Shown: positions 40,264 to 49,013 of the stretch, piece by piece
Layout of the letters: every line of letters starts with the position of its first letter
How positions within the stretch are numbered: position 1 is the stretch's first letter
DNA from: Azospirillum humicireducens
GTDB lineage: Bacteria; Pseudomonadota; Alphaproteobacteria; Azospirillales; Azospirillaceae
Direction of reading: 5' to 3'
Assembly: GCF_001639105.2 (NCBI RefSeq)
Contig: NZ_CP015285.1
Span: 2,038,501 to 2,102,500, forward strand
DNA length: 64,000 nt
Made by a program: the position numbers and the translations under genes
Notes under the pieces: model-generated
Database searches by the model: none
What the model saw: the letters and a program-made list of their open reading frames with translations, nothing else
Told to the model about the DNA's origin: nothing

Positions 40264-41718
40264 TCAATCCGCGGCGGAGGACTCCACCGGCGGCACGCGC
40301 AGTTCGGTGGCCTGCAAACGGCGCGGGCTGTGGTCCAGAGGCTCCAACAGCGGCATCTCCGCCCCCTCCGGCGCGGCATGAAGGTCGCGGAATCGGCGCG
40401 CGCTGACCAGCACCCGCGATTCAAGCGTCCCGACCGCGCTGTTGTAGCAGCCGACGGCCTTGTCCAGCTGCCCGCCCAGCCTCTCCATATGGCCGCCCAG
40501 GTCGGACAGCCGCTTGTACAGCTCCGCCCCCAGCGCGCTGATCTCGCGCGCATTGTCGGCAAGCCGCTCCTGCCGCCAGCCATAGGCGACGGCGCGCAGC
40601 AACGCGATCAGCGTGGTCGGGGTGGCCAGGATCACGCGGTGGTCGATGCCGGCCTCGATCAGCGCCGGGTCCTGTTCCAGCGCCGCGGAGAAGAAATTCT
40701 CGCCGGGCAGGAACAGCACGACGAATTCCGGGCTGTCGTCGAACTGGTCCCAATAGCCCTTGGCGCCGAGCTGCTTCATATGCTCGCGCACATGCCGGGC
40801 ATGGCGGGCCATGCCGTCGCGCCGCGCACCGTCGTCCAGCGCCTGGACGCCGTCCAGATAGCCTTCCAACGGCGTCTTGGCATCGACCACGATGGTCTTG
40901 CCGCCGGGCAGCGTGACGATCAGGTCGGGGCGCAGCCGGCCGCTGTCGACCGACACCTGCTCCACGAAGTCGCAATGGTCGAGCATGCCCGCCATCTCGC
41001 AGACCCGGCGCAGCTGGATTTCGCCCCAGCGCCCGCGCGCCGCCGGGGTGCGCAACGCCCGGACGAGGTTTCCGGTCTCCGCCCGAAGCGCGCTCTGGCT
41101 TTCCACCAGAGACAGCACCTGCTGTTTCAGCCCCTCATAGGCGCCGGCACGGCTGTTCTCCAGCTCGCGGATCTGGCGGTCCATCGCCTCCAGCGATTGG
41201 CGCACCGGATCGACGATGGCGGCGATGGCGGTCTGGCGCTTGTCCAGATCGCCCTTCGCCTGCTCCTGGAATCCCGTCAGCGTCTCCCGCGCCAGATCGA
41301 GGAAGCTGCGGTTGTTCTGGCGCAGCGCCTCCGCCGACAGCGCCTTGAAGCTGTCGGCCAGGGCCGCCTGGGCGCGCTCCAGCAAAGCCATCTTCTCAGC
41401 CGCCGCGGTCCGTTCGGCCTCCAGCCGGGTCGACAGCTGGGCGTGGCGTTCGCGGGCGTCGGCGACCTCGCCATGCAGACGGGCGATCTGGTGGTCGCGG
41501 GCCTCGATCTCCTCGCGCAGGTCGTCCTCGGTCCGCTCGGCGAGGTCGAGGCGGGTGGCGAGTTCCGCATGAAGGGCTGCAGCCGCGGCTTCAACACGGC
41601 CGGCAGCGGCCCGCATCACCGCCCAGGCGATGGCGGTTCCCAGCAGCAGGCCGGCGGCCAGCCCGATCGCCAGCGACATTCCGTCCGCCACCATCCCATT
41701 CACCACGAACTGCGTCAC
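40264..41718 (-). CDS. rmuC: DNA recombination protein RmuC
   Basis: A 484-residue RmuC with an N-terminal membrane anchor (SLAIGLAAGLLLGTAIAWAV), a long coiled coil (about 40-220) and the nuclease-like core (RGRWGEIQLRRVCEMAGML, RPDLIVTLPGGKTIVVDAKT, FVVLFLPGENFFSAAL). RmuC limits inversion at short inverted repeats. The GTG at 41718 follows GGGGGAGCAG; the leader is a run of G tracts (see repeat entry). ATGs at residues 9 and 14 are alternatives. Confidence 0.94.
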   Translation of the reverse strand: MTQFVVNGMVADGMSLAIGLAAGLLLGTAIAWAVMRAAAGRVEAAAAALHAELATRLDLAERTEDDLREEIEARDHQIARLHGEVADARERHAQLSTRLEAERTAAAEKMALLERAQAALADSFKALSAEALRQNNRSFLDLARETLTGFQEQAKGDLDKRQTAIAAIVDPVRQSLEAMDRQIRELENSRAGAYEGLKQQVLSLVESQSALRAETGNLVRALRTPAARGRWGEIQLRRVCEMAGMLDHCDFVEQVSVDSGRLRPDLIVTLPGGKTIVVDAKTPLEGYLDGVQALDDGARRDGMARHARHVREHMKQLGAKGYWDQFDDSPEFVVLFLPGENFFSAALEQDPALIEAGIDHRVILATPTTLIALLRAVAYGWRQERLADNAREISALGAELYKRLSDLGGHMERLGGQLDKAVGCYNSAVGTLESRVLVSARRFRDLHAAPEGAEMPLLEPLDHSPRRLQATELRVPPVESSAAD

Positions 41719-41727
41719 ACCTGCTCC

Positions 41728-41768
41728 CCCGCCCCTGCCCCTGCCCCTGCCCTGCCCCGCCCCTGCCC
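41728..41768 (-). repeat. G-tract repeat in the rmuC leader (possible G-quadruplex)
   Basis: On the rmuC coding strand there are eight runs of three or more G separated by one or two bases, built from GGGGCA units, ending within the ribosome site 10 bases before the GTG. Such a sequence can fold as a G-quadruplex in DNA or RNA and could hide the ribosome site. Confidence 0.55.
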
Positions 41769-41905
41769 GACAGCTGGAGCGGTCACAGCCTATCGGAACG
41801 AAACGCGAATTGGAACGGGGGGCGAACAGATGGAAGAATGCAGAACGGCCCAGTTGCCGCTTTCCCCGCTTGCCCTATCGCCACCGCAGCGCCATATCGG
41901 AAGCC

Positions 41906-42499
41906 ATGCCAGACGACAAGACCCCCGACACGAATTCTCCAGACTGCGGCCCCGGCTGCGGCGGTCCCCGCGTCCGCGCCATTCCGCCCGGCGAGGACCG
42001 CGAGCGGCTGATGTGCCCCGATTGCGGCTACATCGCCTACCAGAACCCGCTGATCGTCGTCGGGGCGGTGGCGACCTGGGAGGATGGCCGCATCCTGCTG
42101 TGCCGCCGCGCCATCGAACCGCGCAAGGGCTTCTGGACCCTGCCCGCCGGTTTCATGGAGGAGCGCGAGAGCACCCGCGAGGGCGCGGCCCGCGAAGCCT
42201 GGGAGGAGGCGCGCGCCCGCATTGACATCGACCATCTGCTGGCGATTTACGACATCCCGCGGATCAGTCAGGTGCAGATGATCTTCCGCGCGCGCCTGCT
42301 GTCGCCGGACGTGGAGCCCGGCCCCGAAAGCCTGGAGGTCGGACTGTTCGCCTGGGACGAGATTCCGTGGAGCGAGCTTGCCTTCCCCACCGTGGTCTGG
42401 GCGCTGCGCGAACACCGCGACCGGCTCGGCAGCAACGATTGCGCCCCCGCGGTCAACCCCACCCCGGACGCACTCGCCCGCTGGGAACGGATGCTGTAG
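41906..42499 (+). CDS. Nudix hydrolase with N-terminal zinc ribbon
   Basis: A 197-residue pyrophosphohydrolase of unknown substrate (ADP-ribose/NADH-type by similarity). CGPGCGGP and MCPDCGYIAYQNPLIVVGAV form a zinc-ribbon start, followed by the Nudix box PAGFMEERESTREGA-AREAWEEA. The final glycine of the classic box is replaced (EEARAR). It is divergent from rmuC, with about 190 bases between them. Confidence 0.87.
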   Translation: MPDDKTPDTNSPDCGPGCGGPRVRAIPPGEDRERLMCPDCGYIAYQNPLIVVGAVATWEDGRILLCRRAIEPRKGFWTLPAGFMEERESTREGAAREAWEEARARIDIDHLLAIYDIPRISQVQMIFRARLLSPDVEPGPESLEVGLFAWDEIPWSELAFPTVVWALREHRDRLGSNDCAPAVNPTPDALARWERML

Positions 42500-42507
42500 C
42501 GGGTGGC

Positions 42508-43701
42508 CTACCGTCGCTCCGTCGGGAATTTCGCCACGAGCTCCTGCTCCGCGCCGTCGCGCCGGATGGTCAGCGGCAGCCAGGTGCCGGGCGCCTGACG
42601 GCGGATGACGGCGACCAGATCGGCCGGCGCCCGCACCGGGCTTCCCGCGGCGTTGAGAATGCGGTCGCCGCTGCGCAAGCCGGCCGCTGCGGCCACGCTG
42701 CCGTCACTGACCGCCCCCACAGTGATGCCGTCCGGACCGGGATCGAGCTGCACGCCCAGCCGCGGCCGCTGCGGTTCGGCATCCTCGCGCGCAGGTCCCA
42801 GCCCGAAGACCGCATCGGCGATGCGTCCGTCCAGCTCGCCGCAGTCGCGGTCGGCATCCCAGGGCAGCAACACGGCGGAATCGGGAATCCCGAGGTCCGC
42901 CAGTTGATGGGGGACGCCGTCGCGGTAGAGGGCGTGGCCCTGCCCCAGGATGCCGACGACGGCGCGGCCGGTGGTGCGTCTGGTCTCCGCGATCTTCTCC
43001 GCCATCGCCCGGTCCCAGACGCCTTGCGCCTCGATGAAGCGCTTGGCCGCATCGGTCGGGGCGGCGGCCTGCGATTCAGACCGCTCGTGTGTCGCCAGCA
43101 TTTCGGTCAGGCGGCGGCTGTAGGTTTCGGTCGGGGCGGCCGGGGTGCCGACGCCCTCGCGCTCCGCCTGCGGGATGGCGGCCCAGCCGTTGCGGGCGGT
43201 GCGGCTGATCAGCGAGCGTTCCACATTCAGCGCCACCACCGGCAGACGGTACAGGCGGGCAAATTGCAGGATCGGCAAGTAAAAGCCCGGATCGAAGCCC
43301 CAAACCGTACGCCAGTCGGTCTCCTTGAGAAACTCGCTTTCGGTCAGTTCCCCCGCCACCCAGCGGTCGAGCACCGGCTGCAGCCGGCGCGGCAGCATCT
43401 CCAACCCGATGGCGAGGTCCGGGTTCAGCGCATGCAGGCCGGCCAGGGTGTGGAGCTGCCAGCGGTGGTGGTCCGCCTTGTCATGCTGTTCCCCCAGCAG
43501 CACGACCGGCGCGTCGGCGAGCCGGCGCAGCAGCGGCACCGGTTCCAGCGCAGTCCCGGTGCCGTCGGCCCACACGCCGGGCGGCACGCAGCCGACGCGC
43601 GCCGCTTCCTCCGCCCGGATGTCCGGTGCGGCGGTCACGGCCAACGCCGCGAAGACCAGCGGAACGAGGCGGGGAAAAGCAGGGAAGAACTGGCGGGACA
43701 A
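42508..43701 (-). CDS. ChaN-like protein with C-terminal PDZ domain
   Basis: A 397-residue exported protein. The TTG at 43701 is chosen: GGAG lies 9 bases upstream and it is followed by a signal peptide (FPRLVPLVFAALAVTAAPDI). The ChaN/heme-binding-lipoprotein domain follows (VVLLGEQHDKADHHRWQLHT, LAIGLEMLPRRLQP, GILGQGHALY) and a PDZ domain ends the protein (GVQLDPGPDGITVGAVSDGS). ChaN proteins bind heme or iron at the envelope; the PDZ addition suggests a protein partner. No cysteine lipobox is seen. Confidence 0.82.
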   Translation of the reverse strand: MSRQFFPAFPRLVPLVFAALAVTAAPDIRAEEAARVGCVPPGVWADGTGTALEPVPLLRRLADAPVVLLGEQHDKADHHRWQLHTLAGLHALNPDLAIGLEMLPRRLQPVLDRWVAGELTESEFLKETDWRTVWGFDPGFYLPILQFARLYRLPVVALNVERSLISRTARNGWAAIPQAEREGVGTPAAPTETYSRRLTEMLATHERSESQAAAPTDAAKRFIEAQGVWDRAMAEKIAETRRTTGRAVVGILGQGHALYRDGVPHQLADLGIPDSAVLLPWDADRDCGELDGRIADAVFGLGPAREDAEPQRPRLGVQLDPGPDGITVGAVSDGSVAAAAGLRSGDRILNAAGSPVRAPADLVAVIRRQAPGTWLPLTIRRDGAEQELVAKFPTERR

Positions 43702-43968
43702 GGCTCGGCTCCGTCGGCGCAGGCACTGCGTCAAGGTTGGAACTGGCGGGCGCAAGGTCAATGGCGACCGCCAGCGATTGCGTCGTTCGGCCGCGCCAAG
43801 GGGCCGCGGCGGATGACAGGCGGTGCGCCGGCGGGTAGGATCGGCGCCGGCGGTGGACAGACGGCGGATGGGGGGCTTTCCGCACCCGCATCCGTTACTC
43901 CCGAGGCCGTTCCCAGGGCGTCCGCTTTCCCCGCCCGACCGCAATCATTCGTGAAGCGCACCGCCGCC

Positions 43969-44706
43969 ATGCCGCACCGCAAGACCGTCATTCTCACCGG
44001 CGCCAGCCGGGGTATCGGACACGCCACCGTCACCCGGTTCAGCAATGAGGGCTGGCGCGTGATCTCCTGCTCGCGGGAGGATGTGCCGGAGCATTGCCGC
44101 CGCGATCCCAACTGGACCCACCACATCCCGGCCGACCTGTCCGACCCCGCCAGCCGCGCCGCCTTCGTGGAGGAGGCGAACAAGGCGCTGGACGGCGCCC
44201 CCTTGCATGGCCTGATCAACAATGCCGGCATCTCGCCCAAGACCCCGATCAAGGAGCGGTTGGGCTGCCTGAACGGTTCCATCGAGGGCTGGCACCGGGT
44301 GTTCGAGCTGAACTTCTTCGCCGCGCTGGTGCTGGCCCGCGGCTTCGCCGCTCCGCTGTCGAAGGGCAAGGGGGCGATCGTCAACGTCACCTCCATCGCC
44401 GGCCATTCGGTGCACCCCTTCGCCGGTTCCGCCTATTCCACCTCGAAGGCGGCGCTGTCCGGCCTGACCCGCGAGATGGCGGTGGAGTTCGCGGAGATCG
44501 GCGTCCGCGTCAACGCCGTCGCCCCCGGCGAGATCGAAACGGCGATGACCGGCCCCGAATACGACGTGCTGATCCCGCGCATCCCCCTGAAGCGCATGGG
44601 AACGCCGGAGGACGTCGCCGCGGTGATCTTCTATCTCTGCGGCCCGGATTCGGCCTATGTGACGGGGACGGAGACCTTCATCACGGGTGGGCAGCATCTG
44701 TTCTGA
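43969..44706 (+). CDS. SDR family oxidoreductase
   Basis: A 245-residue short-chain dehydrogenase. The cofactor motif TGASRGIGHA, NNAG (LINNAGISP), the catalytic serine (VTSIAG) and YSTSK are present. MPHRKTV is taken as the start; an in-frame GTG six codons earlier is possible. The substrate is unknown. It is divergent from the ChaN gene. Confidence 0.9.
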   Translation: MPHRKTVILTGASRGIGHATVTRFSNEGWRVISCSREDVPEHCRRDPNWTHHIPADLSDPASRAAFVEEANKALDGAPLHGLINNAGISPKTPIKERLGCLNGSIEGWHRVFELNFFAALVLARGFAAPLSKGKGAIVNVTSIAGHSVHPFAGSAYSTSKAALSGLTREMAVEFAEIGVRVNAVAPGEIETAMTGPEYDVLIPRIPLKRMGTPEDVAAVIFYLCGPDSAYVTGTETFITGGQHLF

Positions 44707-44724
44707 GGGGTGCTTCAGGCGAGT

Positions 44725-44850
44725 GCCCCTCCCCATCCCTCCCCCTCTTCGAGGGAGAGGGGGTAGAACGCTTGTTGGCATGACGTAAATGCCAGAGTAA
44801 CGGCAGTCCCCTCTCCCACCGTCAAGGTGGGGGAGGGTTAGGGAGGGGGC
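44725..44850. repeat. GC-rich palindromic repeat R3
   Basis: About 126 bp lying between convergent genes (SDR and aminotransferase). Ends GCCCCTCCCCATCCCTCCCC and, inverted, GCCCCCTCCCTAACCCTCCC. Two internal hairpins (around CTTCGAG and CCGTCAAGG loops) flank a variable 35-base middle. It is the inverse orientation of R4. Confidence 0.75.
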
Positions 44851-44880
44851 ATCGTCAGCCACCCCCCTCGCAACCGCACC

Positions 44881-46044
44881 CTACTTCCCCGCCTTCCAGG
44901 CGATCAGCCGACGCGCAGCCTCGGCGATGGTCTCCTCCGCGCCGGCGAAGCTGAAGCGCAGGAAACGCCGGCCGCGGGCGGGGTCGAAATCGATGCCGGG
45001 GGTGCAGGCAATGCCCGTCTCCTCCAGGATCTGCTTCGCCAGCGCCTCGCTGTCGTCGGTCATCTCCGACACGTCGGCATAGATATAGAAGGCGCCGTCC
45101 GCCGGAGCCATCCGGGTGAAGCCCGCCTTCGGCAGTTCCTCCAGCAGGACCGCACGATTGCGGGCATAGCGGGCAACGTGGCCGTCCAGTTCCTCGGTGC
45201 AGTCGAAGGCGGCGACCGCCGACACCTGGCTCAGCGTCGGTGCCGAAATGAACAGGTTCTGCGCCAGGCACTCGACCGAACGGAGCAGATCGTCCGGCAC
45301 GATCATCCAGCCCAGCCGCCAGCCGGTCATCGAGAAATATTTGGAGAAGCTGTTGACCACCAGCGCCTGATCGTTCACCTCGGCCGCGGTGACCGCGTCG
45401 GTGCCATAGGTCAGGCCGTGGTAGATCTCGTCCGACACCATGCGGACGCCTTTGGCCCGACACCAGTCGGACAGGGCGGTCAGTTCCTCCCGGCTCAGCA
45501 TCGTGCCGGTCGGGTTGGCGGGACTGGCGACGATCAGGCCCTGCACCGGTTCCTCAAGCGCCTCCAGCAGTTCGATGGTCGGCTGGAACCGGTGCTCCGG
45601 CCCGGTCGGCAGTTCCACCGGGATCACACCGGCCGCGGTCAGGGTGTGGCGGTAGGCCGGATAGCTGGGCGACGCCATCGCCACCCGGTCGCCCGGATCG
45701 AAGGCGGCGAGGAAGCCCAGCTGAAAGGCGCCCGACGACCCGGTGGTGACGACCACCCGCCGCTCCGGCACATCGACCGCATAGCGATCCTTGTACCACT
45801 TGGCGATGGCCGCGCGCAGCGGCGGGATGCCCAACGCCCCGGTATAGCCAAGCGGATCGCTTCCCACCACGGCGGTGGCCGCCGCCTGCACCACGCCCTT
45901 CGGCGCACCGGTGGAGGGCTGCCCCACCTCCATATGCAGGACCTCAAGCCCCGAGGCCTCGCGCTCTGCCGCGGCGCGCATCACTTCCATCACGAAGAAG
46001 GGCGGAATGGCGCCCCGTTTGGAAACCTTGGGCTGCTTGCTCAT
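44881..46044 (-). CDS. Pyridoxal-phosphate aminotransferase, class I
   Basis: A 387-residue fold-type I enzyme (aspartate/aromatic transaminase-like). VLHMEVGQPSTGAPKGV, ASPANPTGTMLS, DEIYHGLTYG and NSFSKYFSMTGWRLGWMIVP (Schiff-base lysine) are present, as is the terminal arginine region (GRRFLRFSFA). The exact substrate cannot be set. It lies after the GGT-like gene on the same strand with a 46-base gap. Confidence 0.92.
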   Translation of the reverse strand: MSKQPKVSKRGAIPPFFVMEVMRAAAEREASGLEVLHMEVGQPSTGAPKGVVQAAATAVVGSDPLGYTGALGIPPLRAAIAKWYKDRYAVDVPERRVVVTTGSSGAFQLGFLAAFDPGDRVAMASPSYPAYRHTLTAAGVIPVELPTGPEHRFQPTIELLEALEEPVQGLIVASPANPTGTMLSREELTALSDWCRAKGVRMVSDEIYHGLTYGTDAVTAAEVNDQALVVNSFSKYFSMTGWRLGWMIVPDDLLRSVECLAQNLFISAPTLSQVSAVAAFDCTEELDGHVARYARNRAVLLEELPKAGFTRMAPADGAFYIYADVSEMTDDSEALAKQILEETGIACTPGIDFDPARGRRFLRFSFAGAEETIAEAARRLIAWKAGK

Positions 46045-46090
46045 GATCGTCCGTCTCTAACTCTCTTTTGGGCGGGCAGATTTTCGTAAC

Positions 46091-47410
46091 TCATTCCCGC
46101 TTGCGTTCACTTTCGACCGTCAACGCCAGGCTGCCGGCGCGCGGGTCTGCCGCAGTCTGGCAATATCGGATGCCGTCCTCAATCGACACCCGGCAACCGA
46201 TGAAGCTGACCCGTCCGGGAATGGATTGCGGCCGCGCGGCCTGGATCTGCGGCGCAGTGGATTTCTCCTCCAGACCTGCCGGCAGCGCCACCGACAGCAG
46301 GGCGGCCGGCCCGGCGGCGGGACCGTCGCTCCCCCCCGCGGTGCCGACGCCGGCGAACAGGGTGCGGCCGATGATGGAGTTGGCGATCAGGGCCGGTGTG
46401 CCGAAGCCGCCGCGCTCCACCCCCTGGGCCACCAGCATGCCGGTGCCGGGGATGCCGCGGCCGGTGCCGAAGGGCGCCCCCTGGGTGAAGGCGCAGGCGG
46501 CGCCATTCTCGTCCGGATCGATCACCATCAACCCGGCACCGGTGGCGGTGGCGCCGGCACCGGTGGCGCCCAGCAGCTGGGCGGCCCGGGTCGCCCGCTC
46601 GGCCGGCGGCAGGGCGGCCACCGCCTTCCATGCCTGGATAATCGCTGCGCCCGAGTCCGGCTCGGTCGTGTCGGGAACATGCAGGTCGCTGATGTCGAAG
46701 GGCACCGTCAGCGTGGCGCCGACGCGCGGCTGGTACGCGCGCAGCTGCGCCGGGTCCAGCCCCATGCCCTGGGCGACCGTGGCGGCGAGCGGTCCGGCAT
46801 AGAAGGCGCCCACCCCCTGGCGGCGCAGGACCGACAGGGTCGCGGCGAGTTCCGGCTGGGCGGCGATGGTGCCGACCGCCGGCGTGCCGGCGCCCAGCAG
46901 GCGGCGGCGTGCGTCCGAATCGGCGGCAAGACGCCCGCCGAAGGCGCTCAGGTCCTGAACCAGCGCGCGGCTGAGACCGGGGGAGAATTGGGCCAGCTGT
47001 TCCGCCGGGGCGACAACCTGCTCCCACCGCATCACGCCGGCCGAGGCCTGGACCGCATACAGGCCGCGCGCCATCGCCGGCATGCCGACGCCGCCGGACC
47101 CGACGGAGCGCGGCAGGAAGTCGATGGTGCGGGCCTTCTTCGAAGTGGCGTCGAACAGCACGCAGACGCCGCCGCCGGTCAGCCCGACGCGCGACGGCAG
47201 GCTGGCGGTCATCGCCAGCGCCATCGCCGCCACCGCGTCGCCGGCCTTGCCGCCCTGGGCGATGATGTCCCGGCCGATGCCGGCGGCATAGGGTTCGTCC
47301 GCGACGACGAAGCTCTGGACCGTTGCGTCGGTCTTGAACTTCGTGTTGACGCAGCCGGTCAGCAGTGATGCAGCTATGGCAACCGCGCCCAACCCTCGCC
47401 AGATTCGCAG
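46091..47410 (-). CDS. Gamma-glutamyltransferase-like lipoprotein lacking the catalytic threonine
   Basis: A GGT/Ntn-hydrolase-like protein of about 439 residues with a lipoprotein signal (AVAIAASLLTGC, lipobox LTGC). The GGT fold is visible (GGKAGDAVAAMALAMTASLP, GLTGGGVCVLF, APFGTGRGIPGTGML), but the self-cleavage site that normally reads TTH before S-V-V-D is GAG-LMVID here, so the nucleophilic threonine is absent. It is probably not an active transferase. The start is unclear: no ATG fits; a CTG at 47410 or TTG at 47392 are candidates, and a GTG at 47482 would abut the divergent M48 gene. Confidence 0.7.
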   Translation of the reverse strand: MRIWRGLGAVAIAASLLTGCVNTKFKTDATVQSFVVADEPYAAGIGRDIIAQGGKAGDAVAAMALAMTASLPSRVGLTGGGVCVLFDATSKKARTIDFLPRSVGSGGVGMPAMARGLYAVQASAGVMRWEQVVAPAEQLAQFSPGLSRALVQDLSAFGGRLAADSDARRRLLGAGTPAVGTIAAQPELAATLSVLRRQGVGAFYAGPLAATVAQGMGLDPAQLRAYQPRVGATLTVPFDISDLHVPDTTEPDSGAAIIQAWKAVAALPPAERATRAAQLLGATGAGATATGAGLMVIDPDENGAACAFTQGAPFGTGRGIPGTGMLVAQGVERGGFGTPALIANSIIGRTLFAGVGTAGGSDGPAAGPAALLSVALPAGLEEKSTAPQIQAARPQSIPGRVSFIGCRVSIEDGIRYCQTAADPRAGSLALTVESERKRE

Positions 47411-47483
47411 GCGAGTGTATCGCGGTCCGGAGTTCCGCCGGTTCCGCGCGGGGGTCCGCTGTTCAAAGCCGGAGGTCGTCACG

Positions 47484-48854
47484 GTGCGCAAGCCCAGCAG
47501 GCTGGTTTCGGTCGTCGCCATCATGTCCATGTGTCTGGTGTCGCTGGTGTGGGGAGCGCCACCGGCGAGTGCGCAGCGCCGCTCGGACATGCAGATCCTG
47601 GGCGACGCCGAGACGGACCATATCATCCGCAAGATGGCCCGGCCAATCTTCCAGGCGGCCGGCATCGACCCCGAGTCGGTGCAGATCCTCCTGGTCAACG
47701 ATCCGTCGGTGAACGCCTTCGTCGCCGGCGGGCAGAACATCTTCCTGCACACCGGGCTGCTGTTGAGCGTCGACGATGCCGACCAGCTGCTGGGCGTCAT
47801 CGCGCACGAGACCGGCCACATCTCCGGCGGACATCTGGTGCGCGGGGCGGAGGCGATGGACAACGCCTTCCTGTCCTCGCTGCTCGGCATGGGTCTGGGC
47901 GTCATCGGCGGCCTTGCCTCGGGCAATGCCGGCGCGGGTGCGGCGGGCGTCATGCTGGGCCAGCATCTGGCGGAGCGGAACTTCCTGTCCTTCTCCCGCA
48001 CGCAGGAGGCGTCGGCCGATCAGGCCGGCCTGTCCTTCCTGGAGCAGTCGGGAATCTCCGCCAGGGGGATGGCGGCCTTCCTTGAAAAGCTGGGCGTCGG
48101 CGAGCCGCTGATGAACGACCGCGACGCCGGCTATCGCCTGACCCACCCGCTGACCCGCGAGCGCATCGAGGCGGTGAAGGCCTTCGTCGCCCGGTCGCGC
48201 TATGCCGACGCCCGGCTGCCGGCGGCGACGGAGTCCGACCTGCGGCGGCTCCAGGCCAAGCTGTACGGCTATCTCGATCCGCGCGGCGCGCTCCAGCGCT
48301 ACAAGGCGAACGATCCGTCGCCCGCCGCCCGCTATGGCCGCGCCTATGCCTATTTCCGCCAGGGCGACGTCAAGCAGGCGACCCCGCTGGTCGACGGCCT
48401 GATCGCAGACGAGCCGCGGAACCCCTATCTGCATGAAATGAAGGGCGACCTGATGCTGCAGACCGGCCGCGCGCCGGATGCGATCGCTCCCTACCGCAAG
48501 GCCATCGAGCTTGCCGGTTCCGAAGCCGGAACGATCCGCGTCTCCCTTGCCCATGCCTTGCTGGAGCAGCGCGACCCGCGGCTGGCCGACGAGGCGCTGA
48601 AGAACCTGCAGATCGCGGCGAAGGGCAAGGCGCAGTCCGCCTTCCTGTGGCGGCTGACCGCCCAGGCCTGGAGCATGAAGAAGAACGACGGCATGGTCGC
48701 CTACGCCACCGCGGAAGAGGCCCTGGCGAGAGGCGACATGCCGATGGCCAAGGCGCAAGCCGAGAGGGCGGAAAAGCTGCTGCCAGCCGGATCGCCGGGC
48801 TGGCTGCGCGCCCAGGACATCCGCGGTCAGACCGGCGGCGACAAGCCACGCTGA
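47484..48854 (+). CDS. M48 family metalloprotease with TPR repeats (BepA-like)
   Basis: A 456-residue periplasmic protease. The GTG at 47484 sits 8 bases after GGAGG and begins a signal peptide (VVAIMSMCLVSLVWGAPPAS). The zinc site is AHETGHISGGH, with the distal glutamate in RTQEASADQAGL. The C-terminal half carries TPR-like repeats (about 280-440). BepA-type enzymes check outer-membrane protein assembly. It is divergent from the GGT-like gene. Confidence 0.9.
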   Translation: MRKPSRLVSVVAIMSMCLVSLVWGAPPASAQRRSDMQILGDAETDHIIRKMARPIFQAAGIDPESVQILLVNDPSVNAFVAGGQNIFLHTGLLLSVDDADQLLGVIAHETGHISGGHLVRGAEAMDNAFLSSLLGMGLGVIGGLASGNAGAGAAGVMLGQHLAERNFLSFSRTQEASADQAGLSFLEQSGISARGMAAFLEKLGVGEPLMNDRDAGYRLTHPLTRERIEAVKAFVARSRYADARLPAATESDLRRLQAKLYGYLDPRGALQRYKANDPSPAARYGRAYAYFRQGDVKQATPLVDGLIADEPRNPYLHEMKGDLMLQTGRAPDAIAPYRKAIELAGSEAGTIRVSLAHALLEQRDPRLADEALKNLQIAAKGKAQSAFLWRLTAQAWSMKKNDGMVAYATAEEALARGDMPMAKAQAERAEKLLPAGSPGWLRAQDIRGQTGGDKPR

Positions 48855-49013
48855 TCGCGGTTGGATGGGTCATATGACGAAAGCATCCTTCCGGTAACGC
48901 AACGGTCATCGAACCGTCCCCGCCGCGTCATCCCCGCTTGCTATTCCGCGGACATCGAGCGCGTCCTCCGCATCCCCGGTCCCGACGCGCGGTTCCGTCC
49001 ACGGAGTTCCCGC

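Noticed and set aside
47411..47523. Longer starts for the GGT-like gene (ATG at 47523, GTG at 47482)
   Set aside because: They would overlap or abut the divergent M48 gene, whose GTG has a clear GGAGG box, and they add residues before a complete lipoprotein signal.
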